A DNA stretch of 21,949 nucleotides from Brevundimonas sp. (GTDB taxonomy: Bacteria > Pseudomonadota > Alphaproteobacteria > Caulobacterales > Caulobacteraceae), in assembly GCA_022712235.1 (NCBI GenBank), contig JALAGW010000244.1, positions 1 through 21,949 of the forward strand, given 5' to 3'. Under the pieces are notes generated by a model. That model was not told where the DNA came from, ran no database searches, and saw only the letters and a program-made list of their open reading frames with translations. Position numbers and translations under genes: made by a program. Positions 14,534 through 21,949 of the stretch are shown here, in pieces. The first letter of the stretch is position 1. Each line of letters begins with the position of its first letter.

Positions 14534-16033
14534 ATGTCGAAACCGCGCCAGGACATCCGCCCCAATACGGCGGAGTATGAAACCCTTCCCCTGGTGAAAC
14601 CGACCGGCTTCCGCGAATACGACGCCCGCTGGATTCTGGAAAAAGAGATCAACCTGCTGGGCATCCAGGCCCTCGGCCTGGGCCTCGCCACCTACGCCCA
14701 TGAGATCGGCGTGCGCCCCCGCATCGCCGTCGGCCACGACTTCCGCTCCTATTCGCTGTCGGTGAAACAGGCCCTGATCCTCGGCCTGCTGGAAGGCGGC
14801 ATGGAGGTGGTCGACATCGGCCTGGCCCTCTCGCCCATGGCCTATTACGCCCAGTTCGCCCTCGACTGCCCCTGCGTGGCCATGGTCACGGCCAGCCACA
14901 ACGAAAACGGCTGGACCGGCGTCAAGATGGGCGCCCAGGCGCCCCTGACCTTCGGCCCCGACGAGATGACCCGTCTGAAGGAGATCGTCCTGAACGGCGC
15001 GGGCGTCGCCCGCCCCGGCGGCCGCGTCGAACGCGTCGAAGGCTTCCGCGACCAATACATCAAGGACGTGGCCTCCAGGGTGAAGCTGAGCCGCCCGCTC
15101 AAGGTCGTGGCCGCCTGCGGCAACGGCACCGCCGGCGCCTTCGCCCCCGAGGCCCTGCGCCTGATGGGCTGTGAAGTGATCGAGATGGACACCCACCTCG
15201 ACTGGACCTTCCCCAAGTATAATCCGAACCCGGAAGATCACGTCATGCTGGTGGCGATGGCGGAAAAGGTGAAGGAAACCGGCGCTGACCTGGCCCTGGG
15301 CTTCGACGGCGACGGCGACCGCTGCGGCGTGGTCGACAATACCGGCGAGGAGATCTTCGCCGCCAAGATCGGCCTGATGCTGGCCCGCGACCTGTCGGCC
15401 ATCCACCCGAACGCGACCTTCGTCGTCGATGTGAAGTCGACCGGCCTCTACAAGACCGACGCGGTGCTCAAGGCCAATGGCGCCGAGACCGTCTACTGGA
15501 AGACCGGCCACTCCTACATCAAGCGCAAGACCGCCGAACTGGGCGCCCTGGCCGGGTTCGAGAAGTCGGGCCACTTCTTCCTGTCGGGCGACCTGGGTCA
15601 CGGCTATGACGACGGTCTGGTCGCCGCCGGCGCCGTCCTGGCCATGCTGGACCGCAATCCCGGCAAGTCGCTCAGCGAGCTGAAGACCGCCCTGCCCGAC
15701 GCCTGGACCAGCCTGACCATGTCGCCCCACTGCGACGACGAGCTGAAGTATGACGTCCTGGCCAGGATCGTGAAGGAATACGAGGACATGGCGGCCGCCG
15801 GCGGGTCGATCCTGGGCCGCAAGATCGTCGAGGCCATCACGGTCAACGGCGTGCGCGTCCACCTCGAGGACGGTTCCTGGGTCCTGGTGCGCGCCTCATC
15901 GAACAAGCCCGAACTGGTCGTGGTCGTCGAAAGCATGAAGTCGGCCGACGACATGCGCGACCTGTTCCGCAAGGAGGTGAAGCCCCGTCTGGCCGCTCAC
16001 CCCGAAATCGGCGCCTTCAACCAGGAAATCTGA
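14534..16033 (+). CDS. Phosphomannomutase/phosphoglucomutase
   Basis: The 499-residue cytoplasmic enzyme of the alpha-D-phosphohexomutase superfamily moves phosphate between C6 and C1 of hexoses, feeding GDP-mannose or UDP-glucose for envelope polysaccharides. The catalytic serine lies in VTASHNENGWTGVKMG, the metal loop is FDGDGDRCGVV, the sugar-specificity loop is FEKSGHFF, and the phosphate-binding domain 4 contains VRASSNKPELVVVVES. The EKSGH form fits dual-specificity enzymes; exact substrate preference cannot be settled. The ATG at 14534 has CAGGA seven bases upstream. A weak promoter-like pair (TTGTTG at 14440, GCTATA at 14464) is present upstream but not convincing. A palindromic repeat starts 5 bp after the stop. 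Confidence 0.93.
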   Translation: MSKPRQDIRPNTAEYETLPLVKPTGFREYDARWILEKEINLLGIQALGLGLATYAHEIGVRPRIAVGHDFRSYSLSVKQALILGLLEGGMEVVDIGLALSPMAYYAQFALDCPCVAMVTASHNENGWTGVKMGAQAPLTFGPDEMTRLKEIVLNGAGVARPGGRVERVEGFRDQYIKDVASRVKLSRPLKVVAACGNGTAGAFAPEALRLMGCEVIEMDTHLDWTFPKYNPNPEDHVMLVAMAEKVKETGADLALGFDGDGDRCGVVDNTGEEIFAAKIGLMLARDLSAIHPNATFVVDVKSTGLYKTDAVLKANGAETVYWKTGHSYIKRKTAELGALAGFEKSGHFFLSGDLGHGYDDGLVAAGAVLAMLDRNPGKSLSELKTALPDAWTSLTMSPHCDDELKYDVLARIVKEYEDMAAAGGSILGRKIVEAITVNGVRVHLEDGSWVLVRASSNKPELVVVVESMKSADDMRDLFRKEVKPRLAAHPEIGAFNQEI

Positions 16034-16038
16034 TGCCT

Positions 16039-16171
16039 CTTTCCTCCCCATTTCATGGGGAGGTGGCGCGGCGGCGCGGCCGACGTGACGGAGGGGGCCA
16101 CTCGACGGCTGCCTCCTGCGTCACCCCCTCCACCATTCCGTGGTCCCCCTCGCCCCACGGGGGGAGGAAAG
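16039..16171. repeat. Imperfect palindromic intergenic element, second type
   Basis: This 133-bp element has perfect 11-bp terminal inverted repeats, CTTTCCTCCCC (16039-16049) and GGGGAGGAAAG (16161-16171). The G-rich left half and C-rich right half can partly pair (for example GTGACGG near 16085 and CGTCACC near 16119). It is unrelated to the repeat at 3858 and 11543. It begins 5 bp after the phosphohexomutase stop. An open frame through it has no coding character. Confidence 0.6.
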
Positions 16172-16183
16172 CTCCAGGGTTGA

Positions 16184-16212
16184 CCTCACCCCCCGCCTCG
16201 GGCGAGGTGAGG
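16184..16212 (+). repeat. Short palindrome before the FAD-binding protein gene
   Basis: CCTCACC (16184-16190) pairs with GGTGAGG (16206-16212), and CGCC (16194-16197) pairs with GGCG (16201-16204) inside it. The 3' arm contains GAGGTGAGG, which looks like a ribosome site but has no standard start codon at good spacing in the right frame. It could belong to the neighbouring repeat or form a leader hairpin. Confidence 0.45.
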
Positions 16213-16241
16213 CGCTGAACGACGTCGCCTCCTCCCTCCCC

Positions 16242-17522
16242 GTGGTCATCGTCGGCGGCGGTTTTTCCGGGGCCATGCTGGCCGCACGGCTGGCCGAACG
16301 GGGACAGGCCTCGACCCTGATCGAGCGCGGCGACGCCTTCGGTCCGGGCGTGGCCTATTCCACCAGCAACGACGCCCATCGCCTCAACGTCCGCGCCGGG
16401 CGAATGAGCGCCGTCGTCGACCGTCCCGCCGACTTCGTTGACTGGCTGACGACCCGTCATCCCGATCAGGCGGACGCCAACGGTTTCGCGCCCCGCCGCC
16501 TCTACGGCCTCTACGTCCGCGACCGCCTGAGCGCGACCGAGGCGGCGCATCCCGGTCTGATCCGGCGCGTGACCGGCGCCGTCATCGCCGTCGAAGGGCG
16601 ATCCGCCATCCTGTCCACCGGAGAGCGGATTGAAGGTCGCGCCGTGGTCCTGGCCACCGGCAACCCGGCGCCGCGCACCACCCCGACCGGCGAAGACGGC
16701 CGCATCATCGCCAATCCCTGGACGCCCGACGCCCTGACGCGCGTCCGGCCCGACGACGACGTCCTGATCCTCGGGACGGGCCTGACCATGGTCGACGTCC
16801 TGCTGACGCTTTCCAGCCAGGGCTGGCGCGGTCGGGCGACGGCGGCCTCCCGACGCGGCCTCTTGCCCCGCGCCCACGGCCCGCACCATGACGCGCCCAT
16901 CGACCTGCCCCCCGAGGCCCTGACCGGCCCGCTGTCCCGCCGCCTCGCCGTCGCGCGGCGGCTGGCGCGAACCCATGGCTGGCGACGGGTCATGGAAGGC
17001 TATCGGCCGATCACCCTGGAGCTGTGGCAGGCGGCGACCGAGGCCGAACGCGCCCGCTTCCTGCGCCGCCTGCGCCCGTGGTGGGACGTCCATCGCCACC
17101 GCATCGCGCCCGAGATCGCCGCCGAACTGGACCAGCTCATCCATGAAGACCGACTGACGGTCCGCGCCGGGCGCGTACTGGGAATCGAACCCTCGGCGGA
17201 CCGCGTCGCGGTGCGTCTGGCCGCGAACCACGCTGAACAGACCCTGTCCGCGCCCTGGCTGATCGACTGCACCGGCCCCGGCCATGACGCGGCGACGACG
17301 CCTTTGACGGCCGCCCTGATCGCCGAAGGGCGCGCGCGCCTCGATCCGCTGAGGCTGGGCCTCGATCTGGACCCGGACGGTCGCGTCCGCCGCGCCGACG
17401 GGACGCCGGACCCGGACCTCTACGTCCTCGGCCCGCCCGCCCGCGCCGCCTTCTGGGAAACCGTGGCCGTGCCGGACATCCGCCAGCGCATCGAGGCGCT
17501 GGTCCGCGCCCTGAACGTCTGA
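16242..17522 (+). CDS. FAD/NAD(P)-binding protein
   Basis: The 426-residue product opens with a Rossmann dinucleotide-binding motif, VIVGGGFSGAMLAARLAE, then IERGDAFGPGVAYST and LNVRAGRMSAV. A second nucleotide-binding element DDDVLILGTGLTMVDVLLTL lies near residue 170, with AVVLATGNPAPRT before it, and the C-terminal motif WETVAVPDIRQ closes the domain. This is the FAD-NAD(P)-binding (PF13454-type) group of predicted oxidoreductases with unknown substrate. The start is uncertain: the frame is open from 16140, but the upstream part lies over palindromic elements, so the GTG at 16242, two codons before the Rossmann strand, is preferred. A CTG at 16215 is another candidate. It ends 9 bp from the convergent NUDIX-like gene. 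Confidence 0.82.
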   Translation: MVIVGGGFSGAMLAARLAERGQASTLIERGDAFGPGVAYSTSNDAHRLNVRAGRMSAVVDRPADFVDWLTTRHPDQADANGFAPRRLYGLYVRDRLSATEAAHPGLIRRVTGAVIAVEGRSAILSTGERIEGRAVVLATGNPAPRTTPTGEDGRIIANPWTPDALTRVRPDDDVLILGTGLTMVDVLLTLSSQGWRGRATAASRRGLLPRAHGPHHDAPIDLPPEALTGPLSRRLAVARRLARTHGWRRVMEGYRPITLELWQAATEAERARFLRRLRPWWDVHRHRIAPEIAAELDQLIHEDRLTVRAGRVLGIEPSADRVAVRLAANHAEQTLSAPWLIDCTGPGHDAATTPLTAALIAEGRARLDPLRLGLDLDPDGRVRRADGTPDPDLYVLGPPARAAFWETVAVPDIRQRIEALVRALNV

Positions 17523-17531
17523 CGGCAAGGT

Positions 17532-18827
17532 TCAAGGAGCCAGAAAGCGGCGGAAGTCGGCCGACGCGGGGGAGGCCAAAAAGGCGCGCAGCAGATGCAG
17601 ATTCGCCGCCAGCGGCGCGGACATCTGCCCACCCAGACCGGCGTCGCTCGTCTCCAGATCGCGCCAGGGATGCTGTGCATGGCCGGCCGTCCACAGGTCC
17701 TCGCCGGGACGGACTCGCATTTCGGCCGTCGAGCGGCGCAATCCGCTGACAGCGAAGATTTCGGGCTTGCCGCCGCGATAGAGATAACGGCCGAAGCCGA
17801 TCAGAATGGTGACGATCTCATCACGCCTGATCTCCAGCCCCGTCTCCTCGCGCAATTCCCGCTCGATCTCCGACCGGGCGAAGGCCTGGAAATCGACACT
17901 TCTGCGACGGGACCGGGCCTGGCGCAGGCGGCGCAGGTCGAACGATCCCGACCCCGTAGGCGCCAACAGGCCAGCGCTTTCCGCGGCCTTCGAGGTCTGG
18001 CGGGTCAGGTGAATGTTCCAGGACATATCGATCAGCAAGGTGGAGCCGCCCAGCTGGTTGGACGCGAAGGCGCTATCCAGCGGCAACAGGAAGCCGTCGT
18101 CGGACACAAAGCAAGGCCGGCCGTTCCAGGCCGGTTCGTCGCGTTCGCGGTCCCAGACCTGCTGAACCACCACGCCGTTGCTGCACCGGTCCAAAAGATA
18201 GTCCGTGTCCTGCAGGACCACTGGCGCGCCGCCGTCGACGAAGGCGGCGTCGATCTCGGTCCTCAGGCCGACCTTGGCTTCGTTGACCGTCCACGGATTG
18301 ATGTGTGGCGTGGCCAGCGGTCGCCACGGCGCCAGGTTCATCGGCAGGTTATAGGGGCGCTTCACGCGGCGGATCGGGTTCGATGCCTGATCCAGCGCGG
18401 CGTCGACCGCTGCGTTCAAGGCGACGACGCCATTGACCCCGCGCACGATCACCACCGGGTCCGTCCGTCCTTTGATGCCCTTCACCCACGCGTCGCCGGA
18501 AGCGTCGGCAGGCCGCAGTTCCATGGTTTCCGCCCGTCGTAGGCGCACGGCCCGCCACGCCAGCTGGATCACAGTCCATACCGTCACCACGCCCAGGACG
18601 AACTGCAGCAAGGTCATGCCGTAGTGGTTGGAGATCGCCGCCCACCACCGCACCGACCGTGGAAGAACCGACTGGAAAGGGCCGACCAGATCGCCGAACA
18701 GCGCCACGAAGCCGGCGATGAACAGCGCAAAGGCCCGGTAGGTCCTGAACCATTGGAACCAGAGCCGGTCGCGCATCGCGCCGACACGACGAAGAAGCCT
18801 GCGCCAGATGCCTCCCGCCCCCGCCAT
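17532..18827 (-). CDS. Two-TM membrane protein with C-terminal NUDIX-like domain (Cap16/Sa_NUDIX-like)
   Basis: The 431-residue product has two hydrophobic helices (about residues 33-49 and 72-92) and then a long cytoplasmic part. Near residues 252-295 come SNQLGGSTLLIDMSWNIHLT and GLLAPTGSGSFD, followed by RELREETGL (323-331), an exact match to the second half of the Nudix box (REUXEEXGU). The first half is missing: the expected Gly and Glu positions are Arg309 and Ala315. This layout resembles 2TM plus SMODS-associated NUDIX proteins, described as CBASS effectors (Cap16). No cyclic-nucleotide synthase, Cap2 or Cap3 gene is present here. The ATG at 18827 is 8 bp after the glmM stop and the TAGGA ribosome site overlaps that stop, so the two are probably co-translated. 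Identification is by motif only. Confidence 0.72.
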   Translation of the reverse strand: MAGAGGIWRRLLRRVGAMRDRLWFQWFRTYRAFALFIAGFVALFGDLVGPFQSVLPRSVRWWAAISNHYGMTLLQFVLGVVTVWTVIQLAWRAVRLRRAETMELRPADASGDAWVKGIKGRTDPVVIVRGVNGVVALNAAVDAALDQASNPIRRVKRPYNLPMNLAPWRPLATPHINPWTVNEAKVGLRTEIDAAFVDGGAPVVLQDTDYLLDRCSNGVVVQQVWDRERDEPAWNGRPCFVSDDGFLLPLDSAFASNQLGGSTLLIDMSWNIHLTRQTSKAAESAGLLAPTGSGSFDLRRLRQARSRRRSVDFQAFARSEIERELREETGLEIRRDEIVTILIGFGRYLYRGGKPEIFAVSGLRRSTAEMRVRPGEDLWTAGHAQHPWRDLETSDAGLGGQMSAPLAANLHLLRAFLASPASADFRRFLAP

Positions 18828-18835
18828 CCAGGTTC

Positions 18836-20185
18836 CTAGCCCGCCGCCTTCACCGCCGCTGCGACATCGGCGACCACGCGCTTGACCAGGGCCTCGTCAT
18901 CGCCCTCGGCCATGACGCGGATCAGTTTTTCCGTGCCCGACGGACGCACCAGCAGACGGCCCGAGCCGTTCAGGGCGGCCTCCGCCTCGGCCATGGCGGC
19001 CTGAACCTTGGCGTCTTCCAGCGGCTTGCCGGCGGTGTAGCGGACGTTCTGCAGCAGTTGCGGCACCGGCTCGAACTGGCGCGCCAGTTCGCTCATCGGC
19101 ACGTCCTTTTCGACCAGGACGGCCAGCACCTGAAGCGCCGCCATCAGGCCGTCGCCGGTCGTGGCGTGGTCCTTCAGAATGATGTGGCCCGACTGCTCGC
19201 CGCCGATGTTGAAGCCGCCCGCACGCATCCGCTCCATGACATAACGGTCGCCGACCTTGGTCCGCTCCAGCGTCAGGCCCTCGGACTTCAGCTTCCGCTC
19301 CAGACCCAGGTTGGACATGACGGTGGCGACCACCCCCTTGCCGTTCAGGCGGCCGCGTTTGGCCCAGTCCAGACCGATCAGGGCCATGATCTGGTCGCCG
19401 TCGACCACATGACCCTTTTCGTCGCAGATGATGACCCGGTCGGCGTCGCCGTCCAGGGCGATGCCGATGTCGCAGCGATAGCGCTTGACCGCCTCGGACA
19501 CGGCCTCGGGATGGGTCGAGCCGCAGTCGGCGTTAATGTTCAGGCCGTTCGGCTCGACGCCGACGGGGAAGACCTCGGCCCCCAGTTCATAGAGGGGGGT
19601 CGGTGCTACGCGGTAGCCGGCGCCGTTGGCGCAGTCGATGGCGATCCTCAGGCCCTTGAGGCTCAGCCGCTTGGGGAAGGCCGACTTGGCGATCTCGATA
19701 TAGCGCGGCGGGGCGTCGTCGATGCGCTTGACCCGGCCCAGCTTGTTGGCGGGCGCCAGATCCTGATCCAGCCCCTCGTCCATCATGGCCTCGATCTTCA
19801 GCTCGATCTCGTCCGACAGCTTGTAGCCGTCCGGCCCGAACAGCTTGATGCCGTTGTCGGCGTAGTCGTTGTGCGAGGCCGAGATCATGATGCCCAGATC
19901 GGCGCGCATCGAACGCGTCATCATGGCCACGCCCGGCGTCGGCAGGGGGCCGAAGGTCCGCACGTCCATGCCGACCGAGGCCAGACCCGCCACCAGGGCC
20001 GGCTCGATCATATAGCCGGACAACCGCGTGTCCTTGCCGATCACCACCAGATGGCGACGATCGTCATCGGTGCGGAACAGCTTGCCCGCCGCCAGACCCA
20101 CGCGCAGGGCGACCTCGGCCGTCATCGGATGGGTGTTGGCCCGGCCGCGAATGCCGTCGGTGCCGAAGTATTTTCTCTCGCCCAA
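18836..20185 (-). CDS. glmM: Phosphoglucosamine mutase
   Basis: GlmM converts glucosamine-6-phosphate to glucosamine-1-phosphate, the step before GlmU in UDP-GlcNAc synthesis for peptidoglycan and lipid A. The 449-residue product has KYFGTDGIRGRAN at the N-terminus, the catalytic serine in MISASHNDYADNGIK, the metal loop ALDGDADRVI, the sugar loop GGEQSGHII and the phosphate-binding RPSGTEKLIRVMAEG. Length and motifs are those of the family. The start is a TTG at 20185, with GAAGGA eight bases upstream and the expected MGxRKYFGTDG beginning. It is divergent from glmS, the preceding step, and closely followed by the NUDIX-like gene. Confidence 0.97.
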   Translation of the reverse strand: MGERKYFGTDGIRGRANTHPMTAEVALRVGLAAGKLFRTDDDRRHLVVIGKDTRLSGYMIEPALVAGLASVGMDVRTFGPLPTPGVAMMTRSMRADLGIMISASHNDYADNGIKLFGPDGYKLSDEIELKIEAMMDEGLDQDLAPANKLGRVKRIDDAPPRYIEIAKSAFPKRLSLKGLRIAIDCANGAGYRVAPTPLYELGAEVFPVGVEPNGLNINADCGSTHPEAVSEAVKRYRCDIGIALDGDADRVIICDEKGHVVDGDQIMALIGLDWAKRGRLNGKGVVATVMSNLGLERKLKSEGLTLERTKVGDRYVMERMRAGGFNIGGEQSGHIILKDHATTGDGLMAALQVLAVLVEKDVPMSELARQFEPVPQLLQNVRYTAGKPLEDAKVQAAMAEAEAALNGSGRLLVRPSGTEKLIRVMAEGDDEALVKRVVADVAAAVKAAG

Positions 20186-20324
20186 GGGCGTCGTCCTTCG
20201 CTGGCGGCCCGTCGGGTTTGCAAAGAAACCTTCCGAAACCCATTTTTTGATGTCGCCGGTCCAAGCTTCCCCTAGACGAAACTCAAAGGGCGAGACGGGC
20301 GGAACCCTCTCGCTTACCTCTTAC

Positions 20325-20351
20325 GGCGGCCTCGCGCAAAGCGCGACCGCC
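20325..20351 (+). other. Stable hairpin in the glmS leader
   Basis: TCGCGC (20332-20337) pairs with GCGCGA (20341-20346) around AAA. The stem is extended by GGCGG (20325-20329) with CCGCC (20347-20351), leaving a 2-nt bulge. It ends 26 bases before the glmS start and 12 bases before its GGAG site. No T tract follows. It may stabilise or regulate the glmS messenger. Confidence 0.45.
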
Positions 20352-20377
20352 CGGCCCCTTCACCGGAGCAGACCATT

Positions 20378-21949
<1,572 letters not shown>

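Noticed and set aside
16053..17528. A 491-residue minus-strand frame opposite the FAD-binding protein
   Set aside because: It is a low-complexity shadow that runs through the palindromic element, and the plus strand carries clear Rossmann motifs.
20186..20377. A glmS ribozyme in the glmM-glmS intergenic region
   Set aside because: The region is short, shows only one simple hairpin and lacks the pseudoknotted core; the ribozyme is known mainly from Gram-positive bacteria.

Overview
This window is high-GC chromosomal DNA from a Gram-negative bacterium, most likely an alphaproteobacterium of the Caulobacterales (Brevundimonas-like). That placement is inferred from codon use, protein character, a ROSE-type leader in front of hsp20 and intergenic palindromes; no rRNA or other marker gene is present to fix it. 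Both ends cut a gene: a LysR regulator on the left and glmS on the right. I see no tRNA, rRNA, CRISPR array, insertion sequence or prophage.

Layout. (1) 1-1785: a LysR regulator (minus, 3' part missing) divergent from a YeiH-family membrane protein, with a LysR-type palindrome between them. (2) 1914-3798: typA/bipA with a strong terminator. (3) 3858-5637: a palindromic intergenic repeat and a short MprF-like aminoacyl-phosphatidylglycerol synthase. (4) 5785-7888: a secreted PRC-barrel-like protein, a GlsB/YeaQ membrane protein, a small XRE regulator and a HisN-like phosphatase. (5) 7885-10697: a leftward set of two exported methyltransferase paralogues and an alpha/beta hydrolase. (6) 10820-11648: a candidate heat-shock promoter, a candidate RNA thermometer, hsp20, its terminator and a second copy of the palindromic repeat. 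(7) 11664-14338: a pentapeptide-repeat protein, then gpmA and a deaminase-only RibD-like gene coupled by a GTGA overlap. (8) 14534-17522: a phosphomannomutase/phosphoglucomutase, a different palindromic element, and an FAD/NAD(P)-binding protein. (9) 17532-21949: glmM followed 8 bp later by a two-TM NUDIX-like protein, and divergent glmS.

How the genes connect. glmS and glmM make glucosamine-6-phosphate and convert it to glucosamine-1-phosphate for UDP-GlcNAc; the phosphohexomutase supplies sugar phosphates for envelope polymers; the MprF-like protein modifies membrane lipids. The window is therefore rich in envelope functions alongside glycolysis (gpmA) and stress response (hsp20, GlsB, typA).

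Most notable signals: the membrane NUDIX-like protein, which resembles the 2TM-NUDIX (Cap16-type) effectors of CBASS immunity but here has no cyclase and is translationally linked to glmM; the ROSE-like thermometer in front of hsp20; the tandem methyltransferases carrying export signals; and the nested palindromic repeats placed between convergent genes.
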